DNA of 7,877 nucleotides from Modestobacter sp. (GCA_025965775.1 JAOPWG010000501.1:1-7877), one strand, 5' to 3'; numbered from the stretch's first letter, positions 1-6,579 are shown. The notes: a model not told the origin generated them from the letters alone. A program made the numbers and translations.

Positions 1-58
1 GCTCGCTGCGATGCTCACTCCCTGTCGGCTCCGCAGCTCGCTGCGATGCGCCCTGCGG
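1..58. repeat. Short duplicated, dyad-rich intergenic element
   Basis: The 14-base word GCTCGCTGCGATGC occurs at 1-14 and again at 36-49, an exact direct repeat with a 35-base offset. The second copy sits inside an inverted pair, CCGCAG at 31-36 and CTGCGG at 53-58, so the segment can fold. Such GC-rich short repeats are common between genes in high-GC actinobacteria and often disperse through the genome. The repeat contains the ATG at 46, which argues against that codon being the start of the following gene. The element may continue left of the window, so its true boundary is unknown. Confidence 0.5.
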
Positions 59-77
59 TGTCGATTGACGGCAACGG

Positions 78-83
78 CGAGGA
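78..83 (+). promoter_or_regulatory. Ribosome binding site that sets the oxidoreductase start
   Basis: CGAGGA lies 7 bases before the GTG at 91. The alternative ATG at 46 has no comparable purine-rich site upstream and falls within a repeat. This favours GTG 91 as the true start. Confidence 0.55.
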
Positions 84-90
84 TGGACCG

Positions 91-1512
91 GTGACGACTC
101 CCGACCAGACCTACGACGTGATCGTGCTCGGTGCCGGATCCACCGGCGAGAACGTCGCCGACATCGCCGTCCGGGGCGGGCTGTCCGCCGTCCTGGTGGA
201 GCCCGAGCTGGTCGGGGGCGAGTGCTCCTACTGGGCCTGCATGCCCAGCAAGGTGCTGCTGCGGGGCAGCGAGGCGATCGCCGCGGCCCGCGCGGTGCGG
301 GGGGCGGCCGCGGCCGTCACCGGCGAGCAGGACGTCGCGGCGACGCTGGCCCGGCGCAACTCCTTCACCCATGACTGGGATGACTCCGGCCAGGTGGACT
401 GGGTCAAGAGCGCGGGCATCGACCTGGTCCGCGGCACCGGCCGGCTGGCCGGGGAGAAGCGGATCGTGGTCACCCGGCCCGACGGCACGGAGGTGACGCT
501 GACGGCGAGGCAGGCGGTGGCGGTCTGCACCGGGTCGAGGCCCGCCGTGCCCGCCGTCGAGGGGTTGGCCGATGTCGCTCCGTGGACGCCGCGGGAGGCG
601 ACCAGTGCCCAGGCCGCGCCCGGCCGGCTGGTCGTCGTCGGTGGCGGCTACGTCGGCTGTGAGATGGCCACCGCCTGGCAGCAGCTGGGCTCCGCCGTCA
701 CCCTTCTGCAGCGCGGCCGGCGCCTGCTGCCGGGGCTGGAGCCGGCCGCGGGGGAGGCGGTGCTGGCCTCGCTGCGGGAGCTGGGCGTCGACGTCCGGCT
801 CGGTTCGGAGATCCGGTCCGCCCGCCGGGACGGCGCCGAGGTCGTCCTGACCACCGCCGAGGGGGAGGTCCGCGGTGACGAGGTGCTCATCGCCACCGGC
901 CGGGCCGCCCGTACCGAGGACGTCGGCCTGGACACCGTCGGGCTGGAACCCGGGTCCTACCTCGACGTCGACGAGTCGCTGCGGGTCCCGGGGACGTCGT
1001 GGCTCTACGCCGTCGGCGACGTCAACGGCCGCAAGCAGCTGACCCACATGGGCAAGTACCAGGCCCGGCAGGCCGGGAACGCCATCGTCGCCCGGGCCCG
1101 CGGTGAGCAGGTCGACCTGTCCGACTGGTCGCCGTACGTCGCCACCGCCGACCGGCGGGCCGCACCCAGCGTCGTCTTCACCGAACCGCAGATCGGTGCG
1201 GTCGGGCTGACCGCCGCCCAGGCCGCCGACGCCGGGCTGCCGCACCGGGTCGTGCAGTACGAGATCGGCGACGTCTCCGGCGCCGCCGTGTTCGCCGACG
1301 GCTACCGCGGGACGGCGATCGCCGTGGTCGACACCGAGCGCGAGGTACTGCTCGGCGTCACCTTCATCGGGCCCGGGGTCGCCGAGCTGCTGCACTCGGC
1401 GACGGTCGCGGTCGTGGCCGAGGTGCCGGTCAGCCGGTTGTGGCACGCCGTCCCGTCCTACCCGACCATCAGCGAGGTCTGGCTGCGCCTGCTCGAGACC
1501 TACCGGGGCTGA
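91..1512 (+). CDS. FAD-dependent NAD(P)-disulfide oxidoreductase (class I pyridine nucleotide family)
   Basis: This cytoplasmic flavoprotein of about 473 residues (488 if the upstream ATG at 46 is used) belongs to the lipoamide/glutathione/mercuric reductase family. In numbering from ATG 46 (subtract 15 for GTG 91), the FAD Rossmann motif GAGSTG is at 29-34 and the redox pair C60/C65 sits in GGECSYWACMPSK. The NAD(P) motif GGGYVG is at 199-204, the second FAD contact AVGD is at 322-325 and the C-terminal dimer domain spans about 370-488. After the second beta strand the sequence reads LLQRGRR, with R223, R225 and R226 and no acidic residue. That pattern suggests NADP(H) rather than NAD(H). 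The C-terminus reads YPTISE (Y472, E477) where lipoamide and glutathione reductases have His-Pro-Thr and a catalytic His. Tyr there recalls soluble transhydrogenase. The family is certain; the substrate is unknown. It is probably co-transcribed with the NAD kinase 4 bases downstream. Confidence 0.93.
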   Translation: MTTPDQTYDVIVLGAGSTGENVADIAVRGGLSAVLVEPELVGGECSYWACMPSKVLLRGSEAIAAARAVRGAAAAVTGEQDVAATLARRNSFTHDWDDSGQVDWVKSAGIDLVRGTGRLAGEKRIVVTRPDGTEVTLTARQAVAVCTGSRPAVPAVEGLADVAPWTPREATSAQAAPGRLVVVGGGYVGCEMATAWQQLGSAVTLLQRGRRLLPGLEPAAGEAVLASLRELGVDVRLGSEIRSARRDGAEVVLTTAEGEVRGDEVLIATGRAARTEDVGLDTVGLEPGSYLDVDESLRVPGTSWLYAVGDVNGRKQLTHMGKYQARQAGNAIVARARGEQVDLSDWSPYVATADRRAAPSVVFTEPQIGAVGLTAAQAADAGLPHRVVQYEIGDVSGAAVFADGYRGTAIAVVDTEREVLLGVTFIGPGVAELLHSATVAVVAEVPVSRLWHAVPSYPTISEVWLRLLETYRG

Positions 1513-1516
1513 GGGC

Positions 1517-2449
1517 ATGCGCGGCGCAGGACGGATCGGCCTGGTGCTGCACCCGGGCCGGGACTGCTCGGGTGCGGCGGCGCAGGTCGCCGCCTGGACG
1601 ACGACGCACGGCGTGGACCTGGTGGCGGCCGCGGCCGACGTGTCGCGGCTGGACCTGCGGGGCGTGCGGTCGGTCGCCGTCGAGGAGCTGGCGTCAGGGT
1701 CGGACGGGATCATCGCCCTGGGCGGCGACGGCACCCTGCTGGGAGCCATGCGCCTGGTCTACCGGCGTCCGGTGCCCGTGCTGGGCGTGAACTTCGGCCG
1801 GCTGGGTTTCCTGGCCGAGGTGGAGGGCGGGGAGCTGGACGCCGCGCTCACCGCGCTGGCCGAGGGCCGGTCCACCGTCGAGCCGCGCAGCTGCCTGGTG
1901 ATCACCGGTGCGGTCGGGGAGACCGTCGCCTTCAACGACGTCGTGCTGGCCCGGGTGCCGGGGGAGGGGATGGTCGACGCGACGTTGTCGGTGTCGGGCC
2001 GTCGCTACGGCCACTACCGCAGCGACGCGCTGATCGTCGCCACCCCGATGGGCTCGACCGCCTACAACTACGCGGCCGGCGGGCCGGTCATGTCCCCGGC
2101 CGCCGCGGGCATCCTGGTCACGCCGTCGGCGCCGCTGAACGGGATCAACCGCAGCCTGGTGCTGGGCCCGGGCGAGCCGCTGGACCTGGAGCTGAACGCG
2201 ACCGCGGGCCGCCCGGCGGTGGAGGTCGACGGGCTGGTGCACGGCCGGCTGGGCCCCGGCGACCGCCTGCGGGTGACCAGCCGGGCCGACGCCGGTCTGC
2301 TGGTCCGGCTGGACGGCTCGCTGGCCGCCGACCGCAGCCGGGTCAAGCTCTCGCTGCTGGACCTGCCGGTGCTGCCGGAGGAGCTCACCGAACTGGTCCC
2401 CGCGGAGCTGCGCAGGCGCCAGCCGCGGGGATCCTCCGAGCCGGGCTGA
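1517..2449 (+). CDS. nadK: NAD kinase (NAD+/NADH kinase family)
   Basis: This protein phosphorylates NAD(H) at the 2'-hydroxyl to give NADP(H), using ATP or polyphosphate, in the cytoplasm. Its 310 residues match the usual family size of about 290-310. The diagnostic GGDGT motif is at 69-73 and is followed by VPVLGVNFGRLGFLAE at about 86-101, a family hallmark. The NE/D motif appears as N140-D141, and GSTAY at 179-183 is followed by AAGGP (186-190). Some usually conserved spots differ. The segment before GSTAY reads TPM rather than TPT. The later Pro-His-x-Leu-x-Asn-Arg-Pro segment reads PLNGINRS (205-212). It starts at ATG 1517 with GAGGG just before, 4 bases after the oxidoreductase stop, which implies one transcript. 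The usual actinobacterial nadK neighbours tlyA and recN are absent, so this may be a second paralog rather than the housekeeping copy. That is an inference from context. Confidence 0.93.
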   Translation: MRGAGRIGLVLHPGRDCSGAAAQVAAWTTTHGVDLVAAAADVSRLDLRGVRSVAVEELASGSDGIIALGGDGTLLGAMRLVYRRPVPVLGVNFGRLGFLAEVEGGELDAALTALAEGRSTVEPRSCLVITGAVGETVAFNDVVLARVPGEGMVDATLSVSGRRYGHYRSDALIVATPMGSTAYNYAAGGPVMSPAAAGILVTPSAPLNGINRSLVLGPGEPLDLELNATAGRPAVEVDGLVHGRLGPGDRLRVTSRADAGLLVRLDGSLAADRSRVKLSLLDLPVLPEELTELVPAELRRRQPRGSSEPG

Positions 2450-2465
2450 GGTCGCCGGTCGGCGG

Positions 2466-2597
2466 CTGTCGATCCGGCGGTGCCGCGACCGGGGGCAGGT
2501 CCGGCAGCTCTACGACCCGCTGCTGGCGGCGCTCGCCGGGACCCGGAACGGCGCCGAGCGGGCGTTCCTGCAGCGCCGGCTCACCTCGCTGGGCTGA
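2466..2597 (+). pseudogene. Start-less coding remnant, possibly the C-terminus of a lost regulator
   Basis: Between the NAD kinase stop and the transglutaminase end there is one frame ending at TGA 2595-2597. All 43 of its sense codons from 2466 end in G or C, the same signature as the real genes here. It translates to a plausible soluble, helical C-terminus containing VRQLYDPLLAALAG (residues 12-25) and ending AFLQRRLTSLG. I found no ATG or GTG in this frame within the segment or in the adjoining end of nadK, where the frame stays open. The simplest reading is the tail of a gene whose front was deleted next to nadK. The leucine-rich C-terminal helix vaguely resembles the end of MarR-type regulators, but I cannot assign a family. 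A CTG start at 2466 or chance high-GC periodicity are the alternatives. Confidence 0.35.
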
Positions 2598-2614
2598 GGC
2601 CGACGAAGGTCAGG

Positions 2615-3400
2615 TCAGGGAAGCGGGAACGGCGCGTCGCCGGGGGCGGGCAGGTCGCCGTCCACCGTCGCGGTGACCGACATCGTGCCCAGTGTCGCCC
2701 GACCGCCGAACAGCGAGAGGAACGCGGTGTCGGCGGCGTCCCTGCCCTGGCAGATCCGCACCAGCGAGGACGTCGGCGCCAGCCGGGTGGCGTCCACGGT
2801 CTGCCAGGTGCCGTCCACCTCGGCCTCCACCACGGCGTGGAAGTCCATCGGGGAGAGCCCGGGCGCGTAGACCGCGACCAGCCGGGCCGGGACCTCCAGG
2901 GCGCGCAGCAGCGTGATGGTGAGGTGTGCGTAGTCCCGGCAGACGCCCCGGCCCATGAGCAGCGTGTCGACGGCGGTGTCCACCGGCCGGCTGGAGCCGG
3001 CGGTGTAGACCAGCCGCCGGCCGACCCAGGCGGCGACGGCGGTCACCAGCTCGGCGCGCGGGCGTCCCCGGTCGAACTCGGTGCCGGCGAAGCCCTCCAG
3101 CTGGTCGGACGGGCAGTAGCGGCTGGGGCGGAGGAACTCCGCCCACTCCGCCGGGGTGACCTCGCGTGGGCGGCCACCGGACTCCACCGCCGCGGTGTAG
3201 GCGATGGTCGTCTCCCCGGCGGCCAGCTCCAGACGGTGCACGCGGGCGCCGGGGACGGCGATCTCCGCCGGCGTCACCGGCCGGCCGGCGGAGAGCACCG
3301 TCAGCTGCTCGCTCCCGGGCGCGGCCACGGCGACCTGGAGCAGTGCGGTGGCCGGGGCGGGGGAGGAGACAGTGAGTGAGCAGGCGACGTTGGTGCGCAT
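2615..3400 (-). CDS. Transglutaminase-like (papain-fold) domain protein
   Basis: This 261-residue protein has a small N-terminal beta-rich region (about 1-110) and a C-terminal transglutaminase-like domain (about 115-220). The predicted triad is C154 in RGVCRDYAHL, H188 in MDFHAVVEAEVDG and D203 in TVDATRLAP. These match the usual Cys, His and Asp motifs of bacterial COG1305 proteins, so catalysis looks intact. Family members act as cysteine proteases or amidases, or cross-link peptides. The substrate here cannot be told from sequence. No signal peptide or membrane segment is visible, so a cytoplasmic location is likely. The ATG at 3400 is preceded, 9 bases away, by AAGGA on the minus strand, which supports this start. 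It is divergent from the SGNH hydrolase and convergent with nadK. No clear terminator is visible after its stop. Confidence 0.9.
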   Translation of the reverse strand: MRTNVACSLTVSSPAPATALLQVAVAAPGSEQLTVLSAGRPVTPAEIAVPGARVHRLELAAGETTIAYTAAVESGGRPREVTPAEWAEFLRPSRYCPSDQLEGFAGTEFDRGRPRAELVTAVAAWVGRRLVYTAGSSRPVDTAVDTLLMGRGVCRDYAHLTITLLRALEVPARLVAVYAPGLSPMDFHAVVEAEVDGTWQTVDATRLAPTSSLVRICQGRDAADTAFLSLFGGRATLGTMSVTATVDGDLPAPGDAPFPLP

Positions 3401-3516
3401 GACCGCACATCCTTGCCGGTCGGGACGTCGCGGGCGCGTCCTGGCCGGATGTGGGCTCGCCCACGCGGACCGACCCCTCGCCGCCGGGGCCGGGTCGACG
3501 TGGTGCAGTAGGGGAC
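3401..3516. promoter_or_regulatory. Divergent control region with a perfect dyad
   Basis: These 116 bases separate the start codons of two divergent genes, so promoters for both should lie here. The segment at 3451-3464 is a perfect inverted repeat, GTGGGC-TC-GCCCAC, a plausible operator or hairpin. Weaker inverted pairs are GGACG 3423-3427 with CGTCC 3437-3441, and CGACCC 3471-3476 with GGGTCG 3492-3497. AAGGA at 3410-3414 on the minus strand is the ribosome binding site of the transglutaminase gene. I could not identify convincing -35/-10 hexamers. Confidence 0.4.
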
Positions 3517-4344
3517 GTGCAACCGGGGAGCGACCATCGGACGTGGCAGCGCTACATCGCCGTGGGGGACTCCTTCACCGAGGGGCTCAGCGACCCCGAT
3601 CCGGCGCGCGCGGGGGAGTACCGCGGGTGGGCGGACCGGCTGGCCGGGCACCTGGCCGCCGCCGCGCCGTCGGGATCCCTGGAGTACGCGAACCTCGCCG
3701 TCCGCGGCCGGCTGCTGCCCCAGGTGCTGGCCGAGCAGGTGCCGGTGGCGCTGGCCGCGCAGCCGGACCTGGTGAGTCTGGTCGCCGGCGGTAACGACCT
3801 GCTGCGGCCGGGTGCGGACCCCGACCGGCTCGCCGCGGACCTGGAGGCCGCCGTCGTCTCCTTCCGGGAGGCCGGCGCCGACGTGCTGCTGGCCACCGGG
3901 GTGGACCCCCGGCAGACGCCGATCATCCGGCGCACCCGCGGCCGGGTGGCGGTGTTCAACGCCCACCTGTGGTCGATCGCCGCCCGGCAGGGCGCCGTGG
4001 TTCTCGACCAGTGGGGCGCCGCCTGGATCCAGGACGCCCGGCTGTGGGACGCCGGCGACCGCATCCACCTCACCGAGGAAGGGCACCGCCGCACGGCGCT
4101 GGCCGCCGCCGCCGCGCTGGGTGTGCCCGTGGCCGGCGACGGCATCGACTGGCGTGCCCCGCTCGAGCCGGCCCCGCCGCTGCCGACCCGCGAGGTCGTG
4201 GCCCAGGAGCTGGCCTGGGTACGCGGGTTCGTGCTGCCGTGGATCGGCCGACGGCTGCGCGGGCGGTCCTCCGGGGACGGCCGGGCCGCCAAGCGCCCCA
4301 CGCCGGAGCCGCTCACCGCGTCGGAGCTCGCCGCCGCGGGCTGA
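3517..4344 (+). CDS. SGNH/GDSL-family hydrolase (esterase/lipase type)
   Basis: This is a serine hydrolase of about 275 residues that probably cleaves an ester or acyl group; its substrate is unknown. All four SGNH blocks are visible, numbered from GTG 3517. Block I is GDSF with nucleophile S19, block II is NLAVRG with G64, block III is GGND with N93, and block V is DRIH with D181 and H184. There is no signal peptide or transmembrane helix, so it is probably cytoplasmic. After the hydrolase fold comes an Arg-, Pro- and Ala-rich tail of about 45 residues. I chose GTG 3517 because AGGGG lies just before it and the next residues lead straight into the first beta strand. The spacing of 2 bases is short, however. 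An in-frame GTG at 3451 would add 22 low-complexity residues and would place the start inside the dyad. The gene is divergent from the transglutaminase gene. Confidence 0.9.
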   Translation: MQPGSDHRTWQRYIAVGDSFTEGLSDPDPARAGEYRGWADRLAGHLAAAAPSGSLEYANLAVRGRLLPQVLAEQVPVALAAQPDLVSLVAGGNDLLRPGADPDRLAADLEAAVVSFREAGADVLLATGVDPRQTPIIRRTRGRVAVFNAHLWSIAARQGAVVLDQWGAAWIQDARLWDAGDRIHLTEEGHRRTALAAAAALGVPVAGDGIDWRAPLEPAPPLPTREVVAQELAWVRGFVLPWIGRRLRGRSSGDGRAAKRPTPEPLTASELAAAG

Positions 4345-4350
4345 TCGGCC

Positions 4351-4362
4351 GTGCCTCGGCAC
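4351..4362 (+). other. Short hairpin after the SGNH hydrolase
   Basis: GTGCC-TC-GGCAC begins 6 bases after the hydrolase stop. It is a small inverted repeat with a very tight loop and no T-run, so it is at best a weak transcription end or an RNA 3' end structure. Confidence 0.25.
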
Positions 4363-4421
4363 ATGCCCGCGCAGGTGTCCCCGCGGTGTGGGGGCAGTCC
4401 GCACGGACGATCCCGTGGACA

Positions 4422-4442
4422 CTCCCCGCGCCGCGTGGGGAG
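4422..4442. terminator. Shared hairpin terminator between convergent genes
   Basis: CTCCCCGCG (4422-4430) pairs with CGTGGGGAG (4434-4442) as a 9-bp stem with one G-T wobble and a 3-base loop. It ends 6 bases past the stop of the cyclic-di-GMP gene on the minus strand and lies 77 bases after the SGNH hydrolase stop. It could therefore serve both transcripts. There is no T-tract, which is common for actinobacterial terminators. A second small dyad, GTCCG-CA-CGGAC, lies at 4397-4408. Confidence 0.5.
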
Positions 4443-4448
4443 CGCACG

Positions 4449-6473
4449 TCAGCGAGGGCCGTCGGGCCCCTGGATGTCGGACTCCTGCTCCGCAGCGTCG
4501 TCCGGCGCGGTGGGGCCGTCACCGTCGTCCTCGCCGGGCGTGAGCGGGCGGAGCCGGGCGTCGGCGACGAGCTCGGTGACCGGGGTGAGGTCGGCCGGCG
4601 CCTCGCGGGCGTCGAGCTCGCCGAGGTCGACCGGCGCCGGCAGGTCCTCCAGCTGGCGGGCGGGCAGCGGTGCGGGACGACCGAAGGCGTAGCCCTGCGC
4701 CATCGCGCACCCGTGCTCGCGCAGCCAGCGGGCCTGCTCGCCGTCCTCGATGCCTTCGGCGATCACCTGCAGCCCCATGCCCGCACCCAGCTGCAGCAGC
4801 CCCTGGACGAGCGCTGCGGTGGCCGGCTCGGCGACCACGTCGGCCACGAACGAGCGGTCGATCTTCAGCGTGTGGATCGGCAGGCGGTGCAGCGCGCTGA
4901 TCGCGGAGTAGCCGGTGCCGAAGTCGTCCAGGGCGAGGGTGACGCCGCTCTCGGTCACCGCGGAGACCGACTGCAGGGTGGCCTCGGCGGCGAACAGCGC
5001 CGTGGACTCGGTGATCTCCAGCTCCAGCCGGTGCGCGGGCAGCCCGGAGTCGGCCAGCGCGTCGGCGACGAGATCGCTGAAGCCGGGCTCGGCGAGGTGC
5101 CGGGCGGAGATGTTGACGTGTACCCGCAGGTCGTCGTCCCAGCCGGACGCGTCGCGGCAGGCCTGGTACAGCACCCACTTGCCGAGCTTGGAGGTCAGCC
5201 GGTTGTCCTCGGCGGCGGACAGGAACGCGCCCGGGGGCAGCAGCCCGCGGGTGGGGTGCTGCCAGCGGATCAGCGCCTCGTACCCGAGCAGGTGCTCGTC
5301 GGAGAGGGCGACGATCGGTTGGTAGAACAGCCGCAGCTCGTCGGAGTCGACCGCGCGGCGCAGGTCGGTCTCCAGCTGCAGCTGGTCGACGTCATCGTCG
5401 GTGAGCGCCTCGTCGTGCACCTCGATCCGGCCCCGGCCGCCGCTTGCCTTGGCCCGGGCCAGCGCGCTGTGCGCCTGGCGGAGCAGCGCCTCGGGGGCCA
5501 GGTCCGTCCCGAGCGTCACCCCGACGCTGGCGGACAGGGTGATCTCCCGGTCGCGCACGTGGAAGGGCTCGTCCAGGACGCCGAGCAGCCGGTCGGCCAG
5601 GGTGCGCAGGGCGTCGACATCCTCGACCTCCTCGGCCAGTACCAGGAACTCGTCGGCCCCGAAGCGAACGGCCATGTCCTCGACCCGGGTGCTCCAGCGC
5701 AGCCGGTCGGCGACCTGGCACAGCAGCTCGTCGCCGCCCTCGTGGCCGAGGGAGTCGTTGACCGCGGTGAAGCGGTCCACGTCCAGGTGCAGGACGCCGA
5801 CGGTGGTGCCCCGGCGCCGGCTGACGGCCAGGGCGTGCTGCAGCCGTTCGGTGAGCGCGCGGCGGTTGGGCAGGCCGGTCAGTGCGTCGATGAAGGCGCG
5901 GCGCACCAGGTCGTCCTCGGCCCGCCGCGCATCGGTGACGTCGACCAGGGAGAGCAGCACGAACTGCGGCTCGCCCGTCGTCCGGTGCACGATCTCACGG
6001 CTCTGGTGCACCCACACCGTCTCGCCGTCGGCCCGCTGCAGGCGTCGCTCGCCGACCACCTCGAGCTGGGGGTCGATCAGCGGGCGGCCCGGCGCGGACT
6101 CGATGGCCAGGTCCTCCACCGGGACGTCGTCGGGGTGGCTGAGCAGGTCCAGGTGCCGACCGACCAGGTCCTCGGAGTTACGACCGGTCAGCGTGCAGAG
6201 CGCGGGGTTGACCACCAGCATGCGGCCGTCGGTGTCGACGACGGCCTTGCCGATCGGTGCGGCCAGGAACAGGGCACGGAAGAGCTGCCCCCGATCGGCC
6301 AGCAGCAGGTCTGCCGCGCGCAGTCGCCTCCCGGTGACCGCGCGCAGCGGCCCGGAGGCGCTCGGCGGTGTCTCGGGTGCGGAGAGCGTCACGTGGACAG
6401 CCTGACCCATGGAGGGCCGTCGGCGATGGAACCTCAGCGTTGGACACGTGTTCGCGCCGTCACGTTCCGTCAC
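4449..6473 (-). CDS. PAS-GGDEF-EAL cyclic-di-GMP turnover protein
   Basis: This 674-residue soluble signalling protein has three domains. A PAS sensor spans about 60-182 (VVDTDGRMLVVNPALCTLTG, then a VDVTDARRAE exit), a GGDEF diguanylate cyclase domain about 185-350, and an EAL phosphodiesterase domain about 365-610. The GGDEF signature reads GADEF at 272-276, with Ala replacing the second Gly. An RxxD inhibitory site, R263-D266, lies exactly 5 residues before it. The metal-site LDVDRF (230-235) and ND (239-240) are kept. In the EAL domain, E399-A-L401, N454, E486, D516-D517, K537, E573 and Q593 are all present, so phosphodiesterase activity is predicted. A Pro/Asp-rich disordered tail follows. 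There are no membrane helices. The GTG start at 6473 is supported by GGAGGA 9 bases upstream. Net activity (synthesis, breakdown or both) cannot be settled from sequence. It is divergent from the lipoprotein gene. Confidence 0.96.
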   Translation of the reverse strand: MTERDGANTCPTLRFHRRRPSMGQAVHVTLSAPETPPSASGPLRAVTGRRLRAADLLLADRGQLFRALFLAAPIGKAVVDTDGRMLVVNPALCTLTGRNSEDLVGRHLDLLSHPDDVPVEDLAIESAPGRPLIDPQLEVVGERRLQRADGETVWVHQSREIVHRTTGEPQFVLLSLVDVTDARRAEDDLVRRAFIDALTGLPNRRALTERLQHALAVSRRRGTTVGVLHLDVDRFTAVNDSLGHEGGDELLCQVADRLRWSTRVEDMAVRFGADEFLVLAEEVEDVDALRTLADRLLGVLDEPFHVRDREITLSASVGVTLGTDLAPEALLRQAHSALARAKASGGRGRIEVHDEALTDDDVDQLQLETDLRRAVDSDELRLFYQPIVALSDEHLLGYEALIRWQHPTRGLLPPGAFLSAAEDNRLTSKLGKWVLYQACRDASGWDDDLRVHVNISARHLAEPGFSDLVADALADSGLPAHRLELEITESTALFAAEATLQSVSAVTESGVTLALDDFGTGYSAISALHRLPIHTLKIDRSFVADVVAEPATAALVQGLLQLGAGMGLQVIAEGIEDGEQARWLREHGCAMAQGYAFGRPAPLPARQLEDLPAPVDLGELDAREAPADLTPVTELVADARLRPLTPGEDDGDGPTAPDDAAEQESDIQGPDGPR

Positions 6474-6482
6474 GATGGTGAC
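6469..6482 (-). promoter_or_regulatory. Start-codon hairpin of the cyclic-di-GMP gene
   Basis: On the minus strand, GTCAC-CATC-GTGAC forms a 5-bp stem with a 4-base loop. The GTG start codon (6473-6471) is the first part of the right arm, and the GGAGGA ribosome site (6488-6483) is immediately upstream. In mRNA the hairpin could hide the start codon. As DNA the same dyad could bind a dimeric regulator. Confidence 0.35.
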
Positions 6483-6488
6483 TCCTCC
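6483..6488 (-). promoter_or_regulatory. Strong ribosome binding site for the PAS-GGDEF-EAL gene
   Basis: GGAGGA on the minus strand lies 9 bases before the GTG at 6473. Alternative internal starts (ATG 6410, GTG 6392) lack a site of similar quality, so this decides the start. Confidence 0.65.
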
Positions 6489-6579
6489 AGGGGGATGGAC
6501 AGTGACCGTTACGCGATCGTGACCATCCGGAGAGAGCGCTCAGGTCGAAGACAGGTCGTCCGCAACTGATTCTCGATCT

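Noticed and set aside
46..90. ATG at 46 as the start of the oxidoreductase
   Set aside because: It lies inside a duplicated repeat word, lacks a ribosome site and adds a non-conserved leader. GTG 91 has CGAGGA at good spacing. It remains possible.
2480..3379. 299-codon + strand frame opposite the transglutaminase gene
   Set aside because: Low-complexity Gly/Arg-rich translation with no motif. The minus-strand frame carries the full Cys-His-Asp triad and a good ribosome site.
3301..4422. 373-codon minus-strand frame opposite the SGNH hydrolase
   Set aside because: No recognisable domain, and it overlaps two well supported genes. The + strand has all SGNH blocks.
5725..5736. A second GGDE-like string (EGGDEL, residues 245-250) in the cyclic-di-GMP protein
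   Set aside because: It lies in the helix after the LDVDRF/ND metal segment, not at the beta-hairpin signature position. The true signature is GADEF at 272-276.
6496..6525. TGGACA as a -35 box with a -10 about 17-18 bases later for the lipoprotein
   Set aside because: The bases at the expected -10 (GTGACC/TGACCA) do not match TANNNT, so I did not call a promoter.
3969..6569. 866-codon open frame on the + strand opposite the PAS-GGDEF-EAL gene
   Set aside because: It is the antisense of a gene with clear domains. Its product is a Gly/Arg/Gln/Val-rich string with no domain, a by-product of scarce stop codons at high GC.
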